From positions 12,890,698 to 12,954,697 of the forward strand of contig OZ037765.1 of the NCBI GenBank assembly GCA_964035545.1: a stretch of DNA of 64,000 bases, given 5' to 3'. The notes beneath the pieces were generated by a model. The model worked only from the letters and a program-made list of their open reading frames with translations. It searched no databases and had not been told where the DNA came from. The DNA comes from Bugula neritina (taxonomy: Eukaryota; Bryozoa; Gymnolaemata; Cheilostomatida; Bugulidae). The stretch's first letter is position 1, and each line of letters opens with the position of its first letter. Below, in pieces: positions 51,959 to 60,871 of the stretch. A program made the translations under genes and the position numbers.

Positions 51959-52263
51959 TGTGGTGGCTCGTGGAGCTACCAGCAACACAATACGCAAGGT
52001 TGCGTATTGACCCGGAACAATGTATTAGCCAATTAGCTAAGCTGTTGGATAAGTAATAGTAGCCGCTTCGCGCTACTAGCTCAGTTGAGGATAGTGCTAT
52101 AAATTAAATAGACGTGCGTATCATTACTGTTGTACATTGGATTTTATTATGTATTCTTGTATTAAATATAACGATATCTACTCGACTTAACCGGTGAAGT
52201 TCCTCTAGTGATAAATAGACTCTCTTGGATAGCACATCAACCCTAAATCTGAAAACTATAACA
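51959..52263 (+). repeat. 5' LTR
   Basis: Starts TGTGGTGG and ends ATAACA (TG...CA). It contains TATAAAT at 52098-52104 and ATTAAA at 52161-52166 as likely promoter and polyadenylation signals. A perfect 10-bp palindrome, CAATACGCAA-GG-TTGCGTATTG, lies at 51988-52009 in the presumed U3. Confidence 0.95.
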
Positions 52264-52264
52264 G

Positions 52265-52282
52265 TGGTGGCAGCGGTGGGAT
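52265..52282 (+). other. Primer binding site, tRNA-Leu type
   Basis: TGGTGGCAGCGGTGGGAT, one base after the LTR, is complementary to CCA plus the 3' acceptor and T-arm of animal tRNA-Leu (AAG/UAG), as remembered. Confidence 0.8.
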
Positions 52283-52296
52283 AGTGTATATCAAAG

Positions 52297-53163
52297 ATGG
52301 AGACTGAAAGTGCTAGAATGCAACCACCCCCAGTAGAAGGTGAGCGTAGAAATGCTGTTAATCCTGTGAATCGTGAAGGAGAAGAAGCTTATAGACATTG
52401 CTTGAAAGCTCCCACCTTTACTGGGTCGGAAGATGTCGAACAATTTATACAAGAATTTAGAGAGGTAATGGAAGTTGCTAAATGGCCGCATAGAGTGGCC
52501 CTCATTCAATTGCGGAGAGCGGTGACGGAGCAAGCCAAGCCGTACGGAGTGGGAACGGACGTAGACGGCATACTGGCTGCGCTGCGGGCCCGTTTTGGCA
52601 CCTCCGTCATAGACGCTAGGACCAAGCTGGAGAGATTGTGCCGCACCCCGCGGACCTCGCTGCAAGAACATGCCGCGACGGTGAAGAAGCTGGCGCAGAT
52701 TGCATATAGCGATCTGCCAGCACAACACCAAGAGCGTTACACCTATGACGCCTTTGTACAGTCCCTAAACGACCTGGGCCTAGACCATCACCTACGAGCT
52801 AAAGGGATAACCAGAATAGAGGATGCCCTGAAGGCTGGAGAAGCTTACCTGTTGGCTACCAAAATGCATCGAGCACAAAGGAACCCACCAGTAGTTGGAG
52901 TCAGCGCTGCCAGGGCTACGACAGGCTCCGAAACCCTCCCGCTGGAAGCCGAAGTGGACCGTATGGTAGAGATGCTGGGACAATTGGTAACCATTCTGGC
53001 CGGTGCTGGCCCCGGTCAGGCCTTGCGGATGCCCCCAACACCTGTGGGGCAGGGCTGGAGTAGCGCTGATCAGGACCAGGGACAGAAAGGACGACCCCAA
53101 TACCAGGGGGCGTTAAACTGTCACGGCCCGCGGACACACTCCCTTCCCGCGGGCCGCAACTAA
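52297..53163 (+). CDS. gag: Gag-like protein of the LTR retrotransposon
   Basis: Structural protein of 288 residues, starting 15 bases after the primer site. The central region (about residues 25-190) looks like a retrotransposon capsid: FTGSEDVEQFIQEF, then ALRARFG, and LERLCRTPRTSLQEHAATVK. The C-terminus is Gln/Gly-rich. A CCHC zinc knuckle would be expected near residues 274-288, but only one Cys-His remnant (NCHGPRTH) is present before TAA, so the finger is absent or broken. The last codons overlap a frameshift signal, and the stop lies just after its hairpin. Confidence 0.85.
   Translation: METESARMQPPPVEGERRNAVNPVNREGEEAYRHCLKAPTFTGSEDVEQFIQEFREVMEVAKWPHRVALIQLRRAVTEQAKPYGVGTDVDGILAALRARFGTSVIDARTKLERLCRTPRTSLQEHAATVKKLAQIAYSDLPAQHQERYTYDAFVQSLNDLGLDHHLRAKGITRIEDALKAGEAYLLATKMHRAQRNPPVVGVSAARATTGSETLPLEAEVDRMVEMLGQLVTILAGAGPGQALRMPPTPVGQGWSSADQDQGQKGRPQYQGALNCHGPRTHSLPAGRN
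53112..53156 (+). promoter_or_regulatory. Predicted -1 ribosomal frameshift signal
   Basis: GTTAAAC (53112-53118) lies in the gag frame as G|TTA|AAC. After a 5-nt spacer comes a perfect 10-bp hairpin, CGGCCCGCGG (53124-53133) with CCGCGGGCCG (53147-53156) and a 13-nt loop. The gag stop is at 53161-53163. GUUAAAC is a known slippery heptamer (arterivirus), although it departs from the strict X XXY YYZ rule at the first base. The -1 frame stays open to 53579. Confidence 0.7.
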
Positions 53164-53579
53164 AGGAGTATGGTGGAACGCGCCGTCGTCTGTCCGTACG
53201 GACACGGCGGAACATTCCACCCGAGTGGCAGGTACCACGCAGGACTAGTAGGCCCGCACAACGGCCCAGTACCTTCTCCCTGCCACTCGCTAACCGGTTT
53301 CACCGGTTACCTCGGGAGGAGGAGCCCGCCACTGAAATGGAGCCAGAAGGCCCAGTGGAGAGGCCCCAACCCCGCCGGCACCAACCTCGCCGCCGGAAGC
53401 CCCGTAAACCACGGGTGAAAACCCCGCCGTCCTGCCAAACCAGGACAGCACATGCGGGGGGGGGGGGGGGTGAAAGTACAACCACATGGAGAGAGCTATT
53501 TCTTACCCGGAAAGGTGGCCGGCAACGCCGTCACTTTCCTGCTCGACTCCGGTTGTACTACCAACCTTCTCAGTCGTAG
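53118..53579 (+). CDS. -1 frame linker between gag and pol
   Basis: This is the reading frame entered after slippage. It is open for about 153 codons and rich in Arg and Pro (PQPRRHQPRRRKPRKPRVK), like the basic linker seen before the protease of related elements. It runs through a run of 15 G (53456-53470) and then ends out of frame with pol, at TAG 53577-53579. In this copy it therefore does not connect to the protease. A G run one base shorter would put the two in the same frame, so either the run mutated, or its length is miscalled, or a second slip occurs there. Confidence 0.6.
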   Translation: MSRPADTLPSRGPQLKEYGGTRRRLSVRTRRNIPPEWQVPRRTSRPAQRPSTFSLPLANRFHRLPREEEPATEMEPEGPVERPQPRRHQPRRRKPRKPRVKTPPSCQTRTAHAGGGGGESTTTWRELFLTRKGGRQRRHFPARLRLYYQPSQS

Positions 53580-56500
53580 AGTCTTTGAGGCACTGCCCCG
53601 CCGGGACAGGGATAGAGTACGACCGTATACTGGAGAACATGGCACCCTGGCAGACGGGTCATGTATCCCCTTTTATGGTATTATCGAGCTCTCTGGGCGT
53701 GTCCGAGATCAGGCTGTACAGGAGACCTTTATCATAGGTCAACTGGAGGAAGATGCTATCCTCGGAATGCCCTTCTTGAAGCAACACCAGTGCCGAATAG
53801 ATTTCAGTAAGTCGGTGGTGCTGATGGGCGGGCGAGAACTCGCCTGTGTGGATAAGTTTGGGCGTCCTCTGGTGGGCGGTGTTCAGGTAGTTCGGAACTG
53901 CACTGTACCCGGACGCTCCAGAGCTACTATCCACTGCCGAGTGAACAGCAACCGGATAGCCAGGCTCGGGGTCGTTGAAAGCGCGCACGAAAAGATCCAA
54001 CTCGCCAGTAGTTTAAACCGACTAACTGAGCGAGGGGAGGTCTTAGTGCAGTGCGTCAACCCCTTTACCGAGCCCATTGAGCTCCCAGCTGGGTCAATGC
54101 TGGGCCGGTTCCATTCCGTCCAGGAAGAGGACGTGGGCCCGTCGCTGGGTGACGCGACGGAGGCACCCCCTCGATACCCTATTCAGGGACGAGGGGCAGT
54201 CCCAACACATCTCCGGGAGTTATACGAAACAGCCAGTGGCGGCTGCGCGAGTAACAGAGAACGCCAAGCTATGGCCAAGTTACTACGCGACTACGGTGAT
54301 GTGTTCAGCAGCGGAGAACATGACGTGGGACTGACTGGAATTGTCAGACACGAAATACCGCTGACTGCAGGGACAGTCCCTGTCCGGCAACCCACGCGCA
54401 GGCTGGGGCCGGAGAAAGAGAAGGAGGTTAGCCGACAAGTACGGGATCTTCTGGACCGGGGACTGATAGAGCCCGCCCATAGTGCGTGGAGCTCGCCAGT
54501 CGTACTGGTCCGGAAGAAAGACGGCAGTTGGCGGTTCTGTGTGGACTACCGCAAACACAATAGCGTAACCATACAGGACGCCTACCCTCTACCTCGTATT
54601 GACGAGTCATTGGACGCCCTAGCCGGCAGCAAGTACTTCAGTACGTTAGACTTGCTAAGCGGCTATTGGCAGGTTCCTCTGAGTCCCGACGCCCAAGAGA
54701 AAGCGGCGTTCATCACACGGGACGGTTTGTGGAAGTGGAAGGTGCTGCCCTTCGGGTTAACCTCCGCCCCAGCCACCTTCCAGAGGCTGATGGAACAAGT
54801 CCTTAGCGGACTCCATTGGAAGACACTGCTGGTCTACCTCGATGATGTCATCGTAATCTCTCCAGACTTCGAGACACATGTCAGTCGTCTGCAGGAGGTT
54901 TTCGAGAGACTCCGAGGTGCCGGTCTTAAGCTCAAACCTTCCAAGTGCGCTCTGTTGCAGCCGGAGGTCAAGTACCTGGGGCACGTTGTCGGTCGAAACG
55001 GCGTGGCAACGGATCCCGAAAAGGTACGGGCAGTAGAAGACTGGGTCACCCCCCAAGACTTGACCGGACTCCGGGCTTTCTTGGGGCTGGTAGGGTATTA
55101 CAGGCAATACATACCAGACTTTGCGGGCATAGCCCAGCCGTTAAACCGGCTTACCGCAAAGGGAGTGACGTGGCAGTGGACTCCAGTCGAACAAGAAGCG
55201 TTCGACCGCCTCAAGGGCTGCCTCCTAACGGCGCCCATCTTGGCCTACCCAGACCCCACTCTGGAGTACATCCTAGACACGGACGCCAGTGACCAGAATG
55301 TTGGCGCTGTGCTGTCACAAGTGCAGGAAGGCCGAGAAGTAGTAGTAGCCTACTACAGCAAGTCTCTCTCTCCCGCTGAACGAAATTACTGCACTACCCG
55401 CAAGGAGCTGCTGGCAGTAATCAAGTCAGTGAAGCACTTCAGACCATACCTATATGGCAGGAAGTTTCGGCTGCGTACGGATCATGCCTCGCTGATTTGG
55501 TTGTGCAGGAGAGCAGAGCCCTCTAGTCAGGTCGCCCGGTGGCTCGAAATCCTAGCTGAATTCTCATACCGGATCGAACATCGACCGGGCAAGAGACACA
55601 GCAATGCGGATGGGTTGAGTCGCCGACCTGACGGAGGTTGCAAACAGTGTCTCAACATCGAGAGGAGGGATGGAGGTCCCCCGCGATGCGAGTTAGAGAC
55701 GCTGGCTCATCACGGAGCACCGTTTGACTGGGATCAAGGTCATCTCAGGCAAAGAGTTGATGAGTCCCCGGAGGATGTACAAAACCTCCGCGCCAACCCT
55801 GTACTGGCCGGTAATGTTCGAGAGCTGAAGAAGCTCCAAGAAGAGCTGCCTGGAGTCGTGGCAGACATATACCGGGCCAAACGGGAAGGGCGACGACCCA
55901 GCGAGGAACGCATACGACAGGGATGCGCCGAGTTCCGGCTATACTGTCAGCGTTGGGACTCGCTGCGGATCGGGCAGGATGGGTTGCTAACCATCTCTCT
56001 AGCTGCCAGCGGCAGACACCCGGAAAGGAAGAGGGTAGTCTGCCCCACAGCCATCCGCCGTGAGTTGATTTGGGATACTCACAAGCAGGCCCACGCAGGG
56101 GTCAAGCGAGTGATATCCAAATTACGACTCCGGTGGTATTGGCCGCAGATGGAGCGTGACGTCCGGCTCAGAGTCAAACAGTGTGAGATCTGCCAGGCCA
56201 GTAAGCATAGCCGCCCCCCTGGTGAAGCAGGACGGCGGAGGCTATATGCTGGTAGGCCCTGGCAAGTAGTCGCTGTAGACCTGGTCGGACCCATGCCCCT
56301 GACCCCCAGAGGCAATAATTGGATCCTAGTACTAACCGACCACTTTACTAGGTGGGCGGATGCTCTGGCTATCCCAGATGCATCAGCCCCAACAGTGGCC
56401 AGGGCACTAGACCAACATGTATTCTGTTATTTTGGGCTTCCCGAACAGATACACTCTGATCAAGGCGCTCAATTCCAGTCTCAACTGATGAGCGACCTTT

Positions 56501-57744
56501 GCCACCTCTGGGGAGTAAATCAGAGCAGGACCACCCCCTACCACCCTCAAGGTAACGGGGTGGTGGAGCGCAACAACCGGATGCTAGGTGATGCACTCCG
56601 GAGTCTCCTCCTTGGACGAGGTCAAGAGGAATGGGATACGGTGTTGCCGCAAGTCATGCGTGCATACCGTAGCACCCCACACACCAGTACTGGTGAGACC
56701 CCAAACCTCTTGATGCTCGGGAGAGAGACTCGTGTCCCTGACCATCTCACCTATCACGTTCCAGAGCAAGACAACTCGGTTCACGAGTATGCCAGTGATC
56801 TAGTGGAACGGATGAAGGCCGCACACGATATACTGCGTCAACAGCAGTGGAAGGTGCGGCACGAAGATTCCGATGAACCACCTCTCTATCAAACGGGAGA
56901 TAAGGTGTGGATGGTCAATTACCGTAGGCGTCGCGGACAGGCTGACAAACTGAAGCCTAAGTTCGTAGGCCCCTACGTGGTCGTCGAGGCTATGCCCAAT
57001 CATACGTACAAGATCGAGCGCTCAGGACAGGTGTCTATCCAGAATGAGTCTCGCTTGAAACCGTATTGGGCTAGCCCTGACGGAGTGGGAGAAGCCCCCC
57101 CGTTGTTAGAGCCCAGGAGGCAGACAACGACGCGCGGGCGACGGCGGCATGGACCTGAATACGAAGTGGTCATACCGCGGGAGGAAAACTTGGTGAGAGA
57201 GGAGCGGCAGCTTTTGTCAACAGAAGCATGTCCGCCACCGCCAAGTCTAATTCCATCACTTCCAGAAACCGAGCCGGTTCCGGAAGTGCAAACCCCCACG
57301 GAGGGAGGGGCTCCATCCGGAGAACAAGAAGAGGTGACCTCTAACGGTGAAGTAGAGACGCCATTAGAGGCCCCTACTAACGAACCGGCAAGCGTGTCAC
57401 CCCCCCTAGAAAGGGGACAGCGTACGAGGAAACCCCCACCGTATTTGAAAGACTTCATATGTGACTGCATTAGAAGCGGCGCACATGAAAGTCTAGGGGA
57501 AAACCGTACGATAAAATGTTGGAGTTGTGAACCCCACGCAAATATCAACTTTTGCGAGGGCGGAATAGTGGGAGGAATTAATGCGCGTAAAGCAAATAGT
57601 TCCGACCTCGTGCCTCAGAAACGATGCTCAGCCTTTTCTTATGCTGACATCGCCAAAGGCAGACGTACCTCACAACCAGCTCCAACCTTACCAAGAACGT
57701 TGAGTATGGACATTAATACCGAGTTCCCAGGTAAGCCAGTATAA
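53452..57744 (+). CDS. pol: Pol polyprotein: protease, reverse transcriptase, RNase H, integrase
   Basis: Ty3/gypsy-type Pol of 1430 codons counted from the first ATG in frame; the natural start is by frameshift. Aspartic protease: LLDSGCTTNLLS with D32. Reverse transcriptase: RKKDGSWRFCVDYR, LPFGLTSAPATFQ and YLDD around D464. RNase H: DTDAS from D609, KELLAV and TDHASL. Integrase: zinc site H877, H881, C911 and C914, catalytic D943, D1003 and E1039 (35 residues apart), and a GPY module at 1173-1175. No catalytic residue is missing. A tail of about 230 residues follows the integrase, with RTRKPPPYLKDFIC, a Cys/His cluster (CWSCEPHANINFC) and SYADIAKG. The frame is the same as gag, separated by stops. 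Confidence 0.95.
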   Translation: MRGGGGVKVQPHGESYFLPGKVAGNAVTFLLDSGCTTNLLSRRVFEALPRRDRDRVRPYTGEHGTLADGSCIPFYGIIELSGRVRDQAVQETFIIGQLEEDAILGMPFLKQHQCRIDFSKSVVLMGGRELACVDKFGRPLVGGVQVVRNCTVPGRSRATIHCRVNSNRIARLGVVESAHEKIQLASSLNRLTERGEVLVQCVNPFTEPIELPAGSMLGRFHSVQEEDVGPSLGDATEAPPRYPIQGRGAVPTHLRELYETASGGCASNRERQAMAKLLRDYGDVFSSGEHDVGLTGIVRHEIPLTAGTVPVRQPTRRLGPEKEKEVSRQVRDLLDRGLIEPAHSAWSSPVVLVRKKDGSWRFCVDYRKHNSVTIQDAYPLPRIDESLDALAGSKYFSTLDLLSGYWQVPLSPDAQEKAAFITRDGLWKWKVLPFGLTSAPATFQRLMEQVLSGLHWKTLLVYLDDVIVISPDFETHVSRLQEVFERLRGAGLKLKPSKCALLQPEVKYLGHVVGRNGVATDPEKVRAVEDWVTPQDLTGLRAFLGLVGYYRQYIPDFAGIAQPLNRLTAKGVTWQWTPVEQEAFDRLKGCLLTAPILAYPDPTLEYILDTDASDQNVGAVLSQVQEGREVVVAYYSKSLSPAERNYCTTRKELLAVIKSVKHFRPYLYGRKFRLRTDHASLIWLCRRAEPSSQVARWLEILAEFSYRIEHRPGKRHSNADGLSRRPDGGCKQCLNIERRDGGPPRCELETLAHHGAPFDWDQGHLRQRVDESPEDVQNLRANPVLAGNVRELKKLQEELPGVVADIYRAKREGRRPSEERIRQGCAEFRLYCQRWDSLRIGQDGLLTISLAASGRHPERKRVVCPTAIRRELIWDTHKQAHAGVKRVISKLRLRWYWPQMERDVRLRVKQCEICQASKHSRPPGEAGRRRLYAGRPWQVVAVDLVGPMPLTPRGNNWILVLTDHFTRWADALAIPDASAPTVARALDQHVFCYFGLPEQIHSDQGAQFQSQLMSDLCHLWGVNQSRTTPYHPQGNGVVERNNRMLGDALRSLLLGRGQEEWDTVLPQVMRAYRSTPHTSTGETPNLLMLGRETRVPDHLTYHVPEQDNSVHEYASDLVERMKAAHDILRQQQWKVRHEDSDEPPLYQTGDKVWMVNYRRRRGQADKLKPKFVGPYVVVEAMPNHTYKIERSGQVSIQNESRLKPYWASPDGVGEAPPLLEPRRQTTTRGRRRHGPEYEVVIPREENLVREERQLLSTEACPPPPSLIPSLPETEPVPEVQTPTEGGAPSGEQEEVTSNGEVETPLEAPTNEPASVSPPLERGQRTRKPPPYLKDFICDCIRSGAHESLGENRTIKCWSCEPHANINFCEGGIVGGINARKANSSDLVPQKRCSAFSYADIAKGRRTSQPAPTLPRTLSMDINTEFPGKPV

Positions 57745-57761
57745 GTCTTGTATTCCTATTC

Positions 57762-58835
57762 ATGGAAACGGGCTCGATGCCAGTAAATTCTGAACTAATT
57801 CAGCAGATTGAATCAGAATTACTGGGAACCACGTTTCATGTGAATGACGATGAAGACACTGTAATGGCCGACGGTCTGTTAGACCTGGAGCTAGACACTG
57901 TTCTTGGTCAGTCCACACATGATTCATCAGTTCCTCGAGTGCATTCCAAAAGCTGTGACTCTCAGGCTAGCAACGGTCGACAGTCACTAGAATTATGTTG
58001 TAAAGATCCACCGCGATCTAACAATAATTCTACTTTTGTAGACACACTCGCGCCCGTCTCTCCGGGCATGCCTTCTCTAGAGATGGCGTGGGACCCAGAG
58101 CCGGCCCCAACAACTCCTACAACCAGGCAACTGCCACCCCAGTTGGAAGCAACCTCCAACTGGATTACCCCTGCCACAGAGAGAGAAATCAGGACCCATC
58201 AAGGAGGTGAGAGTAATCGTGAATGCAACCTCTGCCAGCAGCGATTCACAACCCACCGCAGACTAAAAGTACACTTGCCGCAGCACTACATCACCACTTT
58301 CTGCCCTTGCGGAGAATATAGCTACAATCGTGATTACCTACTGCGGCACCAACGTACTATGCAGTGCTATCAAGGGCATGTCTATGAAGTAGACGAATCA
58401 TCATATCCTGCCTTTCTCAACGCCATCAAACCACTCATCACTGACTCAGCTCGGCTATCTCGCCTGGAGCAAGGCTTCCCTTCCCCGCGACCCATCATCT
58501 CTGGAGCCGCAGATAAACCTACACAGTCTACTAACTCTCCACCTCACAGTCCTATACGCATGCCGCATACCTTTCCTCGTGTCGTACTACAGAGAGTAGA
58601 CACCAATGCGTATACACTCCCTCCTCCCCTTCCATCCTCAGAGCGGAAAAGACACAGGCAACCAACTTCCTCTCGCTCGTCCCCCTGGGCCCGTAACCTA
58701 CGTGAGGTAGAAGCTAGGGCGCATGACTTGGAGCAAGAAGTGTACAGGCTGGCCCCACGGGTACAGGCAGCATCCAGTGAACTCAAATATTTACAGGAGT
58801 CTATTAAACGCATGAAGCGTGCGGCCCGCCGCTAA
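57762..58835 (+). CDS. Extra ORF of the LTR retrotransposon: zinc-finger and coiled-coil protein
   Basis: This ORF of 357 codons starts 17 bases after the pol stop, in the position where an env gene would lie. It has no signal peptide and no transmembrane segment, so it is not an envelope protein. Residues 155-175 form a C2H2 finger (C155, C158, H171, H175). Residues 181-202 form a second, atypical module (C181, C183, H196, C202; C-x-C-x12-H-x5-C). The first 140 residues are acidic and Ser/Thr/Pro-rich. Residues about 308-352 are a charged heptad-like coiled coil (EARAHDLEQEVYRLAP) ending in a basic tail (KRMKRAARR). The base composition matches pol. It could bind nucleic acid or chromatin. 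I do not know this combination from a described retrotransposon. Translation probably needs reinitiation or a subgenomic RNA. Confidence 0.85.
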   Translation: METGSMPVNSELIQQIESELLGTTFHVNDDEDTVMADGLLDLELDTVLGQSTHDSSVPRVHSKSCDSQASNGRQSLELCCKDPPRSNNNSTFVDTLAPVSPGMPSLEMAWDPEPAPTTPTTRQLPPQLEATSNWITPATEREIRTHQGGESNRECNLCQQRFTTHRRLKVHLPQHYITTFCPCGEYSYNRDYLLRHQRTMQCYQGHVYEVDESSYPAFLNAIKPLITDSARLSRLEQGFPSPRPIISGAADKPTQSTNSPPHSPIRMPHTFPRVVLQRVDTNAYTLPPPLPSSERKRHRQPTSSRSSPWARNLREVEARAHDLEQEVYRLAPRVQAASSELKYLQESIKRMKRAARR

Positions 58836-59085
58836 CCCGAGTCTACCTACAACTCCCTACTACTCATTCCCCTACCTCTCTGTGGCATTCCCTACCGTAA
58901 TGGTGGCACGTACTCTATATGTAGATAGGACCTTCTCTTGCTTATTACTTAGTGCACGTTATATATACCTGTATATTTTTTACCAGTTGTTGTTTTTTTA
59001 TTACTTTTATACTGTTCTCTTACCCCCCACTACGAAGTATACGTTTTATGTGAATCTTATTTTATCAGAAAGTGGGCTTTCTGCT

Positions 59086-59096
59086 GGAGGGGGCAG
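59086..59096 (+). other. Polypurine tract
   Basis: GGAGGGGGCAG directly precedes the 3' LTR, as expected for the plus-strand primer. One C interrupts it. Confidence 0.75.
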
Positions 59097-59401
59097 TGTG
59101 GTGGCTCGTGGAGCTACCAGCAACACAATACGCAAGGTTGCGTATTGACCCGGAACAATGTATTAGCCAATTAGCTAAGCTGTTGGATAAGTAATAGTAG
59201 CCGCTTCGCGCTACTAGCTCAGTTGAGGATAGTGCTATAAATTAAATAGACGTGCGTATCATTACTGTTGTACATTGGATTTTATTATGTATTCTTGTAT
59301 TAAATATAACGATATCTACTCGACTTAACCGGTGAAGTTCCTCTAGTGATAAATAGACTCTCTTGGATAGCACATCAACCCTAAATCTGAAAACTATAAC
59401 A
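59097..59401 (+). repeat. 3' LTR
   Basis: Same 305 bases as the 5' LTR by eye, with the same TATAAAT, ATTAAA and 10-bp palindrome. It is followed by the ATAT target duplication. Confidence 0.95.
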
Positions 59402-59405
59402 ATAT

Positions 59406-60786
59406 TCACTTTCAGTCTATCACTCACCATCACCGTGACTATCAGTGTGGGCATGGCTATCACTATCAGAGTTCAGATACTGATAGTCATAGTGATAGTC
59501 AATGGCATATTAATTATTATTAATCAATAATTTAATAAAATTAAATATAATATTAATACTAATTTTAAATTTAATTAATAAATTATAAACTAGAAACTCA
59601 AATATTCATAACTCATAGCTAAATTTTAAATTTAGGCTACGTTTATGCAACATAAATACCATAGCTAAACTTCTATTAAATTTAGAATTTAGGAAGGCAC
59701 TTTTTCAAAACTTTTCCTAGCAAACATGAATATATTATTATGTACAACTATTTCAGTAGTAGTGGCCGCTTTGACTTATTAATATTATTTCAAAATCATG
59801 GCGAAAGGGTTAAAGGTTACACTTCTCTCTGTTTAATGCTAGCAACGCCCAATGAACTACAGCTCCTCAGCTAACGTTCAATGGCAACGCCCACTGAGCT
59901 GGAATAGACTAATAATTATTGAGTTCATTGGCAACGCCCGTCAGCTTTAGCGCAGACTGAGATTAAGAACGACTACTAGTACAGCAGTAAAAATCGGTAC
60001 GGTTACAGATTACACCTACACGCGCAATAAACCTCGATGAAAAAAAGCATGCTAATAGTCTGAAACCAAGTTACAATGTGAGCAAAATTTACTAAAAACA
60101 GCACGGAAATGGGGGCTAATAAAAAGTGTTAGTTGTCCGAACTTTGAACCCCGACGCCAAAACCGAGACTCTCGAATCAACGCATGCAGTGACCACAAAC
60201 TGGGGAGGGCGTTTCAAGCGATTGTTTTTGTGAGCGAGCACATGGCGAAAAAAAATTACCTTTCAGTTTTATTCAAAATAGCATCCTGTGTGTAGAAGTG
60301 CACCCAAAGCTACAGCAGATTGAACCGCCTTACTTTAAGCTTTCAAGTGACAGAATTGATGTTATCAGATATTCTGATTGCAACGTAAGGAAAAGCAAGG
60401 CCAAGTGTTTAATTTTAATTTTTATCATTAATCATTATCATTATGATTAATAATTATCTTATGAATTATGATACTCATACTGATAGTGATACTGATTATT
60501 ATTATAAATATAATATTATCTGTAAGTCAAAGTGTATTTGTAAAGCAGACAATATCATAATGTTACCTCCAGTTACCTCCAGTTTACGATCATGCTAGAC
60601 CACTAGGTAGCAGAAGCGGCATGCCTCATATGTTTACGGTTGGTCAGAAAATAAAATGCATACAATAGTCTATAAATTGGTTGCAGTGTGTGTTGCAATA
60701 TTGTTTATTAGTACAGGTAAGTTAACCTGTCAATGTTTAGATTATTCTGTGTGTAAATTAGTCTTGCAAGGATTGTTCCCTTTAAG
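59406..60786. other. Spacer between the LTR retrotransposon and the LINE
   Basis: Starts with TATCAC/AGTGATAG-type simple repeats (59410-59510) and AT-rich sequence. Three copies of GCAACGCCC lie at 59842-59850, 59884-59892 and 59931-59939, two of them within a longer GTTCAnTGGCAACGCCC motif. CpG-containing sequence follows to about 60250. No coding frame was recognised. It may be a promoter of a gene now disrupted, or an old repeat. Confidence 0.35.
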
Positions 60787-60805
60787 GCCACGGATTGTCC
60801 GTGGC
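60787..60805 (-). repeat. Hairpin in the LINE 3' UTR
   Basis: GCCACGGA and TCCGTGGC form a perfect 8-bp stem with a 3-nt loop, 67 bases beyond the ORF2 stop. 3' hairpins are recognised by the reverse transcriptase of several LINE clades. Confidence 0.55.
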
Positions 60806-60871
60806 AAGAAGCTGTTATAATAGCAGTTATTATTGGTGCTGACTGATCTTGGCTGTCCTAGTGTTTGGACC

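Larger units (their letters stand above)
51959..59401 (+). mobile_element. Ty3/gypsy-type LTR retrotransposon, full length, with an extra ORF
   Basis: Full unit of 7443 bp: LTR, primer site, gag, pol (protease, RT, RNase H, integrase in Ty3/gypsy order), extra ORF, polypurine tract, LTR. ATAT is duplicated on both sides (51955-51958 and 59402-59405). The two 305-bp LTRs look identical by eye, so the insertion is young. The coding part is GC-rich while both the LTRs and the host are AT-rich. The element landed in a simple-repeat region. Confidence 0.95.

Noticed and set aside
57000-57548. 182-codon minus-strand frame opposite the pol tail
   Set aside because: Shadow of the GC-rich pol frame on the other strand, without recognisable domains.
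57762-58835. Extra ORF as a retroviral envelope gene
   Set aside because: No signal peptide, fusion peptide or transmembrane segment; zinc ligands and a coiled coil are seen instead.
60242-60294. ATGGCGAAA frames as first exons of a host gene
   Set aside because: Both such frames (near 59798 and 60242) stop within about 18 codons and have no convincing donor.
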